From Sulfurovum sp. (GTDB lineage Bacteria > Campylobacterota > Campylobacteria > Campylobacterales > Sulfurovaceae), in assembly GCA_027063305.1 (NCBI GenBank), contig JAMORY010000008.1, positions 1-64,000 on the forward strand: a stretch of 64,000 bases of DNA, given 5' to 3'. The notes beneath the pieces are model-generated. The model worked only from the letters and a program-made list of their open reading frames with translations. It did not search any database and was not told the DNA's origin. A program made the translations under genes and the position numbers. Numbering within the stretch: position 1 is the first letter of the stretch; each line of letters starts with the position of its first letter. Below are positions 1 to 6,702 of this stretch, in pieces.

Positions 1-85
1 GCAACTGTACCATCGGTTTCATGGCACCGAAGTAGTTCCCTATGTGAAGTTTTCCTGAAGCTTGGATCCCTGTAAGTACGCGCAT
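1..85 (-). CDS. trpS: Tryptophan-tRNA ligase, N-terminal fragment
   Basis: Reverse-strand reading gives MRVLTGIQASGKLHIGNYFG and continues off the window edge. This is the class I aminoacyl-tRNA synthetase start with the HIGH-type signature HIGN, and the GIQ.SGKLHIGNYFGAMK pattern is characteristic of TrpS, which charges tRNA-Trp in the cytoplasm. An AGGA lies about 7 bases before the ATG at 85; an in-frame ATG at 91 is too close to it. Only about 28 codons are present, so nothing can be said about the rest. Confidence 0.88.
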   Translation of the reverse strand, partial: MRVLTGIQASGKLHIGNYFGAMKPMVQL

Positions 86-126
86 AATCATTCCTGCTAA
101 AATTTTTTCAAAATTATAGCAGGAAA

Positions 127-155
127 GCGTTGAGCGTTGAGCGTTGAGTGATGAG
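127..155. repeat. Heptamer tandem tract (locus 1)
   Basis: Three copies of gcgttga followed by the variant gtgatga, all in 7-base register. It lies between trpS and der and is followed about 20 bases later by a palindrome led by GTAG. The same architecture recurs at many gene boundaries between 12.9 and 19.5 kb. Confidence 0.75.
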
Positions 156-176
156 AAAATAGGAATTTTTTCTATG

Positions 177-284
177 GTAGGTCGTATTCTCCTGAATACG
201 ACAAAGTTTTTGTATAGGAATATACCGAATTATATTTGTATTTTGTGTACAGTGTGGTGTCGTATTGAGGACAATACGACCTAC
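177..284. repeat. Pair of inverted REP-like palindromes (BIME-like)
   Basis: Two hairpins face each other: 177-202 reads GTAG followed by a stem GTCGTATT/AATACGAC, and 259-284 is its inverse, ending CTAC. A GTAG tetranucleotide before an imperfect palindrome is the hallmark of REP sequences mobilised by RAYT transposases. The distal GTAG supplies the TAG stop codon of der at 281-283. No RAYT gene is in the window. Confidence 0.65.
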
Positions 285-1687
285 TCCTCGTCGTAACGCT
301 CCCCGCGTTTACGTGCCACAATATCCAATGGTACACCCTCAAAGTCGAACTTGCTTCGGATGTAGTTGGCAAGGTAGCGTTTGTAGCTAAAGTGCAGTCC
401 GTCTGGACGGTTGGTAATAAGGGCGATCTTAGGCGGTTTGGTCTCGTATTGGGTAGCAAATTTGATCTTGACCACCGCACCGTTATGGCTTGGTACATGG
501 TGACGGTTCATTGCCTCCCTTAACGTATCGTTGAGTTTGGAGGTTGGGATACGCTGCTTGTAACGCTCGTAGATCGCTGTGATCTGGTCGAGGATCTTAT
601 GCACGCGCATACCGGTCTTTGCCGAGATGGTAATAAGCGGGGCATAGTGGAGGAATTTGAGTTCGTCACGGATGTCATCGACCATCTCTTCGTAGGTCTT
701 CTCTCCGCGAATATCCCATTTGTTCGCTACAATGAGCGCACCCAGACGGAATTTCTCTATCAGTCCCGCAATACGCTCGTCAAGCTCCAGAACCCCTTCG
801 GTGGAGTCGATCATCAACAGGGCGATATCGGCTTTTTCAAGCATCGCTTCGGTACGTCCGAGTGCATACTTCTCAATGCCCACTATCTTCCCTCGCCGTC
901 TGATACCTGCGGTGTCGACAAAGGTGATCTTGTAATCATTGTACTCGATACTCTCATCGATCGGGTCGATGGTCGTTCCCGCTACATCGGAGACAATGGA
1001 GCGCTCTTGTCCTAAAAGAGCATTGAGCAAAGAGCTTTTTCCTGTGTTGACACGACCGATAATGGCAACATTGATCTCTCTGTCCTCCTCCTCTTCCGTG
1101 GCATTGATATCACTGATGAACTCTCCGAAAGGGTCTGCTTCATCGGCAGCTTCAAGATGGAGTTCGGGTTTTTCTTCACGTGGCGGGATGTGCTCTTCAA
1201 GCCATGCGTAGAAGTCGTTGAAGTAACGGTTATGGCTCACTGATATCGGGAAGGTGTGTGCCGCACCGAACTCATAGAAGTCAAAGAAGCGTTGTTCATA
1301 CTCTTTATCATTGTCGATCTTGTTGACCACAAGTGCAAGCGGTTTGCCTAACTGCTGAAGGTCATAAAAGAGCTTTTTATCCTCTTCATCGGGAATGCTC
1401 TTCCCATCGACCATATAGACAATGATGTCCGCCTCTTTGGCAGCTTTGAGTGAAAAGTCCGCGACTTTGGAGAAGAGCTCGGAGGTGTAGTCTATCCCCC
1501 CGGTATCGAGGATCTCGAAATCTCTGTTCTCACTGATGGTAACAATACGTTTCTTGATATCACGTGTCGTACCGCTGACATCGGAAGTGATGGCATCACG
1601 CTGGCGTGCCAGACGGTTGAAGAGCGAACTCTTCCCGACATTGGGACGACCGAGTATGGCGACTTTTTTAAGATTTTGTTCTTGCAT
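281..1687 (-). CDS. der: Ribosome biogenesis GTPase Der (EngA)
   Basis: A 468-residue protein with two tandem TrmE-Era-EngA-like GTPase domains: P-loops GRPNVGKSS near residue 14 and GRVNTGKSS near residue 210, each with switch motifs (DTGGID, DTAGIR) and NKID/NKWD specificity motifs. The C-terminal KH-like domain follows. Der binds the 50S subunit and is essential for its assembly. The length fits the family. A TATAAT box on this strand at 1754-1749 gives a short leader. The stop codon falls inside a REP-like palindrome, so the last codons may have been reset by that element. Confidence 0.96.
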   Translation of the reverse strand: MQEQNLKKVAILGRPNVGKSSLFNRLARQRDAITSDVSGTTRDIKKRIVTISENRDFEILDTGGIDYTSELFSKVADFSLKAAKEADIIVYMVDGKSIPDEEDKKLFYDLQQLGKPLALVVNKIDNDKEYEQRFFDFYEFGAAHTFPISVSHNRYFNDFYAWLEEHIPPREEKPELHLEAADEADPFGEFISDINATEEEEDREINVAIIGRVNTGKSSLLNALLGQERSIVSDVAGTTIDPIDESIEYNDYKITFVDTAGIRRRGKIVGIEKYALGRTEAMLEKADIALLMIDSTEGVLELDERIAGLIEKFRLGALIVANKWDIRGEKTYEEMVDDIRDELKFLHYAPLITISAKTGMRVHKILDQITAIYERYKQRIPTSKLNDTLREAMNRHHVPSHNGAVVKIKFATQYETKPPKIALITNRPDGLHFSYKRYLANYIRSKFDFEGVPLDIVARKRGERYDEE

Positions 1688-1748
1688 AGTGGTAATTCTT
1701 TCAGATATATTCTCACAGATGGAGAATAGCAGGGTTTAAATTTGCGGT

Positions 1749-1754
1749 ATTATA
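1749..1754 (-). promoter_or_regulatory. Probable -10 box of der
   Basis: TATAAT on the reverse strand, about 62 bases upstream of the der ATG, in the gap between der and the slipin gene. No convincing -35 element is seen, as is usual for sigma70 promoters in Campylobacterota. Confidence 0.5.
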
Positions 1755-1799
1755 CCATAAATCGGGATGGATGTTTGATAGAGTGGATTTAGGATCATA

Positions 1800-1817
1800 G
1801 GCGTGACAAGTCACGCC
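1800..1817 (-). terminator. Palindrome over the slipin stop codon
   Basis: GGCGTGAC-AA-GTCACGCC is a perfect 8-bp-arm hairpin that contains the slipin stop codon. It has no U-tract, so it may be a Rho-assisted end or mRNA-stabilising hairpin and not a strict intrinsic terminator. Confidence 0.4.
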
Positions 1818-2932
1818 TTGTTCCCCGTAAGGTCGATCATACCGTTCATGACATGCTCCAAACCTCCGTAGACATTGAGTGTGCCTACTTTTTGTACGAC
1901 ATTTTCAAGTGCTTCAAGCTCTTTAAGCCGTGCGAGGGCAGGGTTGTCCTTCATCAGCTTGGCGGTATTGAGCAAAGACCGCATAGCGGCAGTCTCTTCG
2001 CGTCTGGCGATGTTGTGTGCCTCCGCTCTTTTGGTCGCTTCGATGACTTGGTTGAAGATCTCTCGCATTTCACCTGGCAAGATGATATCTTTGATGTGTA
2101 CTGCCTCAACCTTGACTCCTACGCTTTCACATATCTTGGTGAGTTCAGCAAGTACGTCATCACTTAACGTATGCTGCATGGAGAGGAGTGCATCGATCTG
2201 TTTGGCTCCCAAATGCCTGCGCACCGCAAACTGCAGTTGTTTATAAAGGTACGCGTAAGGGTCATCTACAGCCGTCAGGTAGGTCATACCGTCCGTTACC
2301 CTGTAGTGCATGGTCACGTTGCATCTGAGTGTTACTTTATCCGCAGAGAGCAGCTCTTGTCCCGTGATCTCCAGCGCTTTGACACGCGTGTCCACTATTT
2401 GCAGCTTAACGTCATGCAGATCGGTGTAGAAGTAGTGTTTCCCTGCACCGAGTACCTCTACGAAGACTTCATCAAGATAGAAATACGCCTCTTCAGTAGG
2501 GGCGACGATATGTTTTTTGATCCCCCTTGGGGTCGCACTATACATATCGATATATTTCATATGATCTTTGGCTACTTTGTGATCTGCTTTGACATTGACT
2601 TTTTCTACGGTGACATCCAGCTCTTTCCAGTAGAGCTTAAGCTCACCAAGGCTTAACATCTCGGTAAAATTTCCGTCAATGCAGATATAGGCTCTCTCTT
2701 GATCGGCGAGATCGACAACGGTAAAGTACTTCTCTACAAGCTCAGGATAGAGCCTATGTAACGTACGGGCTTTTTCGCCGTCAATACCGTGATCTTTGGT
2801 GTCATACCGCTCTACGCGATAGTTTCTAAAAAGATGAAACATCTTATGGGCTCCGACACCAAGAACGTCGATCAATTTCTCATCTTTGTAGAGCAACGCT
2901 TTTTCATTCTCTTTGACTTTGAGTCTAAACAT
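1811..2932 (-). CDS. Soluble slipin / SPFH (band 7) protein of the RNA-repair island
   Basis: This 373-residue protein has an SPFH core (roughly residues 150-300, with VDTRVKALEITGQELLSADK and the VHIKDIILP segment typical of slipins) and an alpha-helical C-terminus rich in Glu/Ala/Lys (EATKRAEAHNIARREETAAMR). Ordinary slipins begin with a membrane hairpin; here there is none. Instead two related beta-rich repeats precede the core (residues 4-40 and 143-175, both reading ..E.a.lY.DE.l.eVLG.G.H..). SPFH proteins build ring or cage oligomers. The gene is downstream of the tRNA-like RNA and upstream stretch shares its strand, so cotranscription is likely. Slipin homologues have been noted near rtcB in comparative genomics; what the cage does there is unknown. 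RBS AAAGGA precedes the ATG. Confidence 0.85.
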   Translation of the reverse strand: MFRLKVKENEKALLYKDEKLIDVLGVGAHKMFHLFRNYRVERYDTKDHGIDGEKARTLHRLYPELVEKYFTVVDLADQERAYICIDGNFTEMLSLGELKLYWKELDVTVEKVNVKADHKVAKDHMKYIDMYSATPRGIKKHIVAPTEEAYFYLDEVFVEVLGAGKHYFYTDLHDVKLQIVDTRVKALEITGQELLSADKVTLRCNVTMHYRVTDGMTYLTAVDDPYAYLYKQLQFAVRRHLGAKQIDALLSMQHTLSDDVLAELTKICESVGVKVEAVHIKDIILPGEMREIFNQVIEATKRAEAHNIARREETAAMRSLLNTAKLMKDNPALARLKELEALENVVQKVGTLNVYGGLEHVMNGMIDLTGNKA

Positions 2933-2948
2933 TGTAAATCCTTTGATA

Positions 2949-2998
2949 AGGTCAGACCTGCAAACGATTCACTACGTAAATCATTTGAGGTCAGACCT
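2949..2998. promoter_or_regulatory. Twin palindromes AGGTCAGACCT before slipin
   Basis: Two identical 11-bp palindromes at 2949-2959 and 2988-2998, 39 bases apart centre to centre, flank an inverted GATT/AATC pair. They lie 17-66 bases upstream of the slipin ATG. They may be a pair of protein sites or two small hairpins at the 3' end of the tRNA-like RNA. No TATAAT box is seen between them and the slipin start. Confidence 0.5.
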
Positions 2999-3019
2999 AT
3001 GATTGTTAACTGCACTACG

Positions 3020-3102
3020 GAGCAGGGTGGAGCATACGGGTCTGTCGGTGCAAGCAGAAGCGCTCTTTGCCGATGTTTCCGTATGCTGCAAGACCCTTGC
3101 TC
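3020..3102 (-). ncRNA. Long interrupted hairpin at the 3' part of the tRNA-like transcript
   Basis: On the reverse strand GAGCA (3102-3098) pairs with TGCTC (3024-3020), GGGT with ACCC, and GCATACGG (3086-3079) with CCGTATGC (3039-3032), enclosing a further TCGG/CCGA stem. This makes one long interrupted helix like the stem of a Y RNA. It is not a tRNA shape and contains no convincing coding sequence. Confidence 0.5.
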
Positions 3103-3149
3103 TGGTAGGTGTAGTCTTTTTATTGTTCAAGATACGCTCTTGAGGGCGT

Positions 3150-3236
3150 TATTGTAAAGTGTCCAAAACACTTTGCCTTACCGCTTGGCTACATACATTC
3201 TTTATGTATGGCGGGATTCGAACCCGCGAATCAATA
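3150..3236 (-). ncRNA. Permuted tRNA-like module B
   Basis: Reading the reverse strand: TATTG, ATTC, a canonical T arm GCGGG-TTCGAAT-CCCGC (3227-3211), acceptor strand CATACAT, loop AAAGA, acceptor strand ATGTATG, TA, a Gln-like D arm GCCAAGCGGTAAGGC (3189-3175), a 6-bp hairpin with loop TTTTGGA, then CAATA, which pairs with the initial TATTG. The acceptor stem is therefore closed by a loop and the molecule opens where the anticodon arm would be. The loop TTTTGGA resembles a tRNA-Gln(UUG) anticodon loop. Confidence 0.65.
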
Positions 3237-3240
3237 GGAT

Positions 3241-3305
3241 GTGATGCTCTAACCGCTAAGCTACATGCCTTTTGGCATGGCAGGAATCGAACCTGCGATA
3301 ATCAC
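3241..3305 (-). ncRNA. Permuted tRNA-like module A
   Basis: Reading the reverse strand: GTGAT, TATC, a canonical T arm GCAGG-TTCGATT-CCTGC (3296-3280), acceptor strand CATGCC, tetraloop AAAA, acceptor strand GGCATG, the usual TA at positions 8-9, a D arm GCTTAGCGGTTAGAGC (3261-3246), and ATCAC, which pairs with the first GTGAT. All tRNA parts except an anticodon loop are present but in circularly permuted order, as in the tRNA-like module of bacterial Y RNAs. Confidence 0.7.
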
Positions 3306-3406
3306 ATGGTGGAATATCACACATATTCTACGAGGTGCATTCTGATACACGCTCGGCATTGCCAAGGCGCAAGTAGGTAGCAGATGAACTACCTTTGCAC
3401 AGTGCT

Positions 3407-3441
3407 ATTATAGGGAGTATTTCGGTCATATTATGTCCGAA
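3407..3441 (-). promoter_or_regulatory. Operator and promoter of the tRNA-like RNA
   Basis: On the reverse strand the imperfect palindrome TCGGACATAATATGACCGAA (3440-3421) is followed after 8 bases by TATAAT (3412-3407). The rtcB promoter has the same palindrome with two or three changes, the same 8-base spacing and the same -10. The palindrome covers the -35 region, so a dimeric regulator bound there would directly affect RNA polymerase. Confidence 0.75.
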
Positions 3442-3454
3442 TGAAATTTGCGCT

Positions 3455-4366
3455 TTAGAGGGCTTCAAGCTTCTTTTTAAGGGTGCGTTTGATCATCTTG
3501 TTGAGGTTTCTTGGAGCGATGATGCGGATCTTAGGCAGCCATTTGATGATGAGCTCTTCGATCTCTCTGGGGTTGGTGATGCGGTAGTGTACCTCAATGT
3601 CACCGTTATCGAAGGTGTGTACCACCTCTTGGGAAGGGAGGTACTTCTTTTTGAGGAAAAATCGTCGGATGTTCACTTCGACACGAAGCCGTACGAGAAC
3701 TTCTTCTTTACCGAACGCCGCCCAAGGGGTCTGGAGGTTTTGAAAAAAGGTGTCGACCTTTTTGTCGATGAAGAAGCACCGTTTTGTGTATTCGACATCC
3801 TCTATCATGGTTACCCTACGATACTCAACATGGTGTTTGGAGCTGTTGATACCCACAAGATAAAAGTTTTCGTTGAGAAAGAGGATCTTGTAAGGCTCGA
3901 AACGGGTTTGAGAGGTGGCGCGTTCGGTACGGTAAGTGAGCTTGATCTCTTTGCGGAACTTGATGGCATGTTCTATCTTTTTGACCACTTCATGGTTTTG
4001 CATATTCTCAAACGGACGCGATTTGAAATCATACACCAGCATCGATTTGTCTATGAGGGCTTGTGTCTGCTCGGAGATGAGACTTTGCTTTTGAGTCACG
4101 CCAAAAAGGTTGACGATGTTTGCAAGTGTCATGAGATCAGTTGCATGCAGCACCTCGTCAAGCAGCACTTTTTTGTACGCCCTGTAACACTCCCCCTCTT
4201 TGGACATAAAGTCGCCGAATAGCTCACGGATCAGCGCAAAGTCACGCCGAACGGTACGGTCGCTCACCCTATACTCATGTGCCAACCGTGTGACACAAAG
4301 CTGTTTGCCGTCATTGAGGCGTTTGAGTATTTCGATGGTGCGGTATAGGCTGGATTTTTGGCTCAT
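3455..4366 (-). CDS. WYL-domain transcription regulator (HTH-WYL-WCX)
   Basis: A 303-residue protein: an N-terminal DeoR-type winged helix (residues 5-60, RLAHEYRVSDRTVRRDFALI recognition region), a WYL domain (about 130-205, with the degenerate core KLTYRTE...RFEPYKILFLNENFYLVGI) and a C-terminal WCX-like extension. WYL regulators such as BrxR, CapW, PafBC and DriD bind palindromic operators as dimers and respond to nucleic-acid ligands or damage signals. The start codon overlaps the stop of the upstream small gene by 4 bases (ATGA), so the two are cotranslated. Lying between the shared operators, it is the obvious candidate for binding them; rtcB operons usually use the sigma54 activator RtcR instead, which is absent here. 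Confidence 0.87.
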   Translation of the reverse strand: MSQKSSLYRTIEILKRLNDGKQLCVTRLAHEYRVSDRTVRRDFALIRELFGDFMSKEGECYRAYKKVLLDEVLHATDLMTLANIVNLFGVTQKQSLISEQTQALIDKSMLVYDFKSRPFENMQNHEVVKKIEHAIKFRKEIKLTYRTERATSQTRFEPYKILFLNENFYLVGINSSKHHVEYRRVTMIEDVEYTKRCFFIDKKVDTFFQNLQTPWAAFGKEEVLVRLRVEVNIRRFFLKKKYLPSQEVVHTFDNGDIEVHYRITNPREIEELIIKWLPKIRIIAPRNLNKMIKRTLKKKLEAL

Positions 4367-4746
4367 TTTGTTTTGCCTATCATCACAAAGTATTCATCTC
4401 TGACATCCTCATCGATGACGACACCTTTGTTCCCGCCATAGAGTCTGTCGTTTTGGTCTTTTCTTGGACCGCTTATCCAGTAGTGTTCTCCGGTATCAAC
4501 ATCGTAATAATTAGCTTTGAACCCCATGCCTTTAAGACTTTGAAATCGTTTGTCTTTGTAGTAGAGACTTTTACCCGATTTTGAAAAGTAGACACGCCCA
4601 ATACGTGCATCTCCTTCAAGACCTCCACCTTTATTTTCAATATACATAATACGCGACTTGAGATTTTTTTTGGAGGGTATGATCCAGCCGTCAGGGGTCT
4701 GTTGTTCCTGTTCGCTTATGGCAGTAGTATTGTTATTTTTATTCAT
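4363..4746 (-). CDS. Small conserved protein upstream of the WYL regulator
   Basis: With the ATG at 4746 (GGGAAG about 7 bases upstream) it has 127 residues; an in-frame TTG at 4764 would add six Lys-rich residues but overlaps the operator. After a polar N-terminus comes a compact conserved-looking unit: YIENKGGGLEGDARIGRVYF, SKSGKSLYYKDKRFQSLKG, FKANYYDVDTGEHYWISGP and VDEDVRDEYF-like end. I recall similar short proteins in many bacteria, sometimes mislabelled as deoxyxylulose-phosphate synthase; they are far too short for that enzyme. No catalytic motif is evident. Overlap with the WYL gene suggests a joint role. Confidence 0.8.
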   Translation of the reverse strand: MNKNNNTTAISEQEQQTPDGWIIPSKKNLKSRIMYIENKGGGLEGDARIGRVYFSKSGKSLYYKDKRFQSLKGMGFKANYYDVDTGEHYWISGPRKDQNDRLYGGNKGVVIDEDVRDEYFVMIGKTK

Positions 4747-4756
4747 CTTTTTCTTC

Positions 4757-4790
4757 CCGGACAAAATATGTCATTGAAATATTGTACCAT
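4757..4790. promoter_or_regulatory. Divergent promoter with third operator copy
   Basis: CCGGACAAAATATGTC (4757-4772) matches the left half of the rtcB operator; the right half is degenerate. On the plus strand TACCAT (4785-4790) can serve the small ORF at 4819 and the gene at 4895. On the minus strand TACAAT (4786-4781) lies 35 bases before the ATG at 4746. Two divergent transcripts could thus share one regulator site, which would autoregulate the WYL gene. Confidence 0.55.
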
Positions 4791-4818
4791 CTTTTCAACA
4801 AAAAACAAGGAGTAGAAC

Positions 4819-4929
4819 ATGACACATACATTCGTAACATGGAACGGACAAACGCAACAGCGAACAAAACAACAAAAGAGAGATAGGAAAAAGGATGAAG
4901 ATCATTTCCAAATTTCAAGACTATTATGA
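4819..4929 (+). CDS. Short ORF overlapping the next gene (36 residues)
   Basis: AAGGAGT lies just before the ATG, and the frame encodes MTHTFVTWNGQTQQRTKQQK followed by a basic stretch and a stop at 4927-4929. It overlaps the start of the 250-residue gene at 4895, so it may be a small protein or a translational coupling leader. Strong RBS and position after a promoter support translation; no homology is recognised. Confidence 0.5.
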   Translation: MTHTFVTWNGQTQQRTKQQKRDRKKDEDHFQISRLL

Positions 4930-5647
4930 CATAGGCATTGCCTATGGGGTAGATGAGAAGCTGAGGTTTAAAAGAGTTAGCAAGGAGATGCCGACAATTG
5001 TACAAGAGCTGCGAAGCATCATCAAGGTGGTTTATCGGAAGCAGTCTCAATACTACAGGATATTATGCAGTTTTAATGTGATGCTTTTTTGCGGCAAGGC
5101 TTATCCTTTGGTTTACATAAGTATAGAGAAGATCAAAAAAGTCAACAAAAAATTCACCTATGAATTGGCAGATGATACTTACTGTTATGATCTGAATGGA
5201 GTGGATGAGTATATATCTGAGCATTATAAACCGCTGGATGAGATCAAAGATGATTACGAGAGACTGGGGTATAGCTGCTGGAACAGAAACACGCTCAAAA
5301 AGTATGTGAAAGAACACTTTACGCAGGATTTTGCACAGTCATTGTCACTATTTGATGTCTATAAAAAACCATACTTTTATTTAGAGTCGATACGTCGGGT
5401 AGATGAAAAAGGATTTGAGCACACAGAGACAAAAACCATTCTTTTGCCGCAACTCAAACAATATAAGTTTGCAAAAACGGTACCGCCGATGCAGGCCTTT
5501 CAGGAGATCAGTATGTATCTGGGAAAATTAGACCTGACAGAAGACAATACGGTGACGATAGATGATAAGTATCTGGCTCTTGGTAAGGGGTTTGATTGCT
5601 ATTCGTTCAAGAAGATGCCTAAGAAAAGAGAAAAGAAGAGGTGTTGA
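4895..5647 (+). CDS. Unknown protein of the RNA-repair island (250 residues)
   Basis: Not assigned to a function. Visible features: N-terminus KIISKFQDYYDIGIAYGVDE, a central FCGKAYPLVYISI strand, a Tyr/Asp-rich middle, and a conserved-looking tail DDKYLALGKGFDCYSFKKMP ending in a very basic KKREKKRC. No signal peptide or membrane segment. The ATG has AGGA about 7 bases upstream (aaaaaggatg region) and overlaps the preceding short ORF. I have the impression of a widespread uncharacterised family with the same opening and closing motifs, but cannot verify it. Its shared promoter site links it to rtcB and the tRNA-like RNA; the basic tail would suit nucleic-acid binding (inference). Confidence 0.8.
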   Translation: MKIISKFQDYYDIGIAYGVDEKLRFKRVSKEMPTIVQELRSIIKVVYRKQSQYYRILCSFNVMLFCGKAYPLVYISIEKIKKVNKKFTYELADDTYCYDLNGVDEYISEHYKPLDEIKDDYERLGYSCWNRNTLKKYVKEHFTQDFAQSLSLFDVYKKPYFYLESIRRVDEKGFEHTETKTILLPQLKQYKFAKTVPPMQAFQEISMYLGKLDLTEDNTVTIDDKYLALGKGFDCYSFKKMPKKREKKRC

Positions 5648-6655
5648 TCACCTTTCTATTGTTTGCCATAGCAAAGATTTTCCGTCTCTTACCCATACTC
5701 CACCACTTGATGAGTTTAAATGTACGCCACACACCCAGTCGTCTATACCATTCTCTTGGATCATATTTATCTCTCCGGAAAGTACTTTCTTTGCATTAGG
5801 CAAGATATCTATTTTGGTCTCTCTCATGGGCAAATTAAATGCATTGGTTTTAATAAGAGGCTTTTTGAGACTTGGTTTTCCAAGATTTTTTAAACGGCTG
5901 AAAAGATAATCATCTCCAACTGTGTCTAAATTATATTTAGCATGGAACTCATAGCCTAAAACGTCACCAATGATTCTTGCACATTTGGGGTGATGTTTTT
6001 GTGCAGATTCCAGTAAAACTTTATCCCAATAGGGCAAACCGGTTTTTATATCAGGATAGCGTAAAAATAAAAACCCTAAAGCTTTTGTCAACAAAAATAA
6101 ATGATTTATGTCGCCATGTAGGTGTTTCAAATACTTTTTCGGAGTAGGTGAAGTTACGGCTTCCCAAGCACCTTTGGCTACAGCTATTTGTTTGTCGGTC
6201 AATGTGTAAGGGGTAGGATGATTTTTTATCTCTTCTGCATGCAGCAGTGCTATTCCCCAAGCTTCTATATCGAAATGTTTTCTCTTGATTGTTTCAAATT
6301 GGTATACTGAAAGCTTTTGTATATCCAGTTCATGGTAAATAATAAGATGTATTATAAAAGCAAGAAGTAGTTGATCCCCCAATCCTGTGCCTATCCATAG
6401 GTTGTAACTATCTGCTGACTTAAAATCATTGAAGTTTGTATAAAAGTCCCTTGCAATTTCATGAAACACTCTTTGCGAATACGGGTCAAGGGTATGCCAA
6501 CTTTTTTCTCTAAATGTTTTCCATGATTTTATGTCAGTATATGTTTTGAGTGCTCCATAGGATAATACGTCATTAAAAATGAGTATTTCCTCTTCCGGTA
6601 TTTCAAATGCTTTTTGAAAAAGAGCAGCTGCAGCTGTTCCGTGTAGTATGTTCAT
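5648..6655 (-). CDS. DUF1835-like protein of unknown function
   Basis: A 335-residue soluble protein. The N-terminus MNILHGTAAAALFQKAFEIP...ILIFNDVLSYGAL follows the DUF1835 pattern (short strand, GD/GT loop, helix, then a strand with D.L..GP-like turn). The middle is helical; the C-terminus KINMIQENGIDDWVCGVHL... has a beta-rich look. The catalytic role of this family is not established. It is convergent with the 250-residue gene (they touch at 5647/5648) and divergent from rtcB. An operator-like site at 6703-6738 is upstream. Codon usage is more A/T-rich than neighbouring genes, which hints at recent acquisition. Confidence 0.7.
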   Translation of the reverse strand: MNILHGTAAAALFQKAFEIPEEEILIFNDVLSYGALKTYTDIKSWKTFREKSWHTLDPYSQRVFHEIARDFYTNFNDFKSADSYNLWIGTGLGDQLLLAFIIHLIIYHELDIQKLSVYQFETIKRKHFDIEAWGIALLHAEEIKNHPTPYTLTDKQIAVAKGAWEAVTSPTPKKYLKHLHGDINHLFLLTKALGFLFLRYPDIKTGLPYWDKVLLESAQKHHPKCARIIGDVLGYEFHAKYNLDTVGDDYLFSRLKNLGKPSLKKPLIKTNAFNLPMRETKIDILPNAKKVLSGEINMIQENGIDDWVCGVHLNSSSGGVWVRDGKSLLWQTIER

Positions 6656-6702
6656 TGTCGACTCTAAATGTTTTTAAACAGTATAGCAAGAAATGAAAGA
6701 TA

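Larger units (their letters stand above)
3020..3400 (-). ncRNA. Candidate tRNA-mimic (Y-RNA-like) noncoding transcript
   Basis: A promoter with TATAAT at 3412-3407 predicts a transcript starting near 3400 that runs towards slipin. In order it holds a 5' hairpin (3398-3369, stems GCAA/TTGC and AGGTAG/CTACCT), several small hairpins, permuted tRNA-like module A (3305-3241), module B (3236-3150) and the long hairpin 3102-3020. The T arms and D arms are near canonical while the order of arms is not that of a tRNA. No open reading frame on this strand explains the conservation. The 3' end is unknown; the transcript may continue into slipin. Bacterial Y RNAs such as YrlA are known to carry a tRNA-mimicking module and to be encoded near rtcB/rsr; this one differs in carrying two modules and in neighbouring slipin. 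Role inferred, not shown. Confidence 0.65.

Noticed and set aside
2789-3380. Plus-strand open frames across the tRNA-like region
   Set aside because: They have no RBS or homology and are the complement of structured RNA and of slipin codons.
3159-3400. Three ordinary tRNA genes on the reverse strand
   Set aside because: T arms and D arms look canonical, but reading them as normal cloverleaves leaves mismatched acceptor stems and missing or short anticodon arms; the permuted reading pairs all stems.
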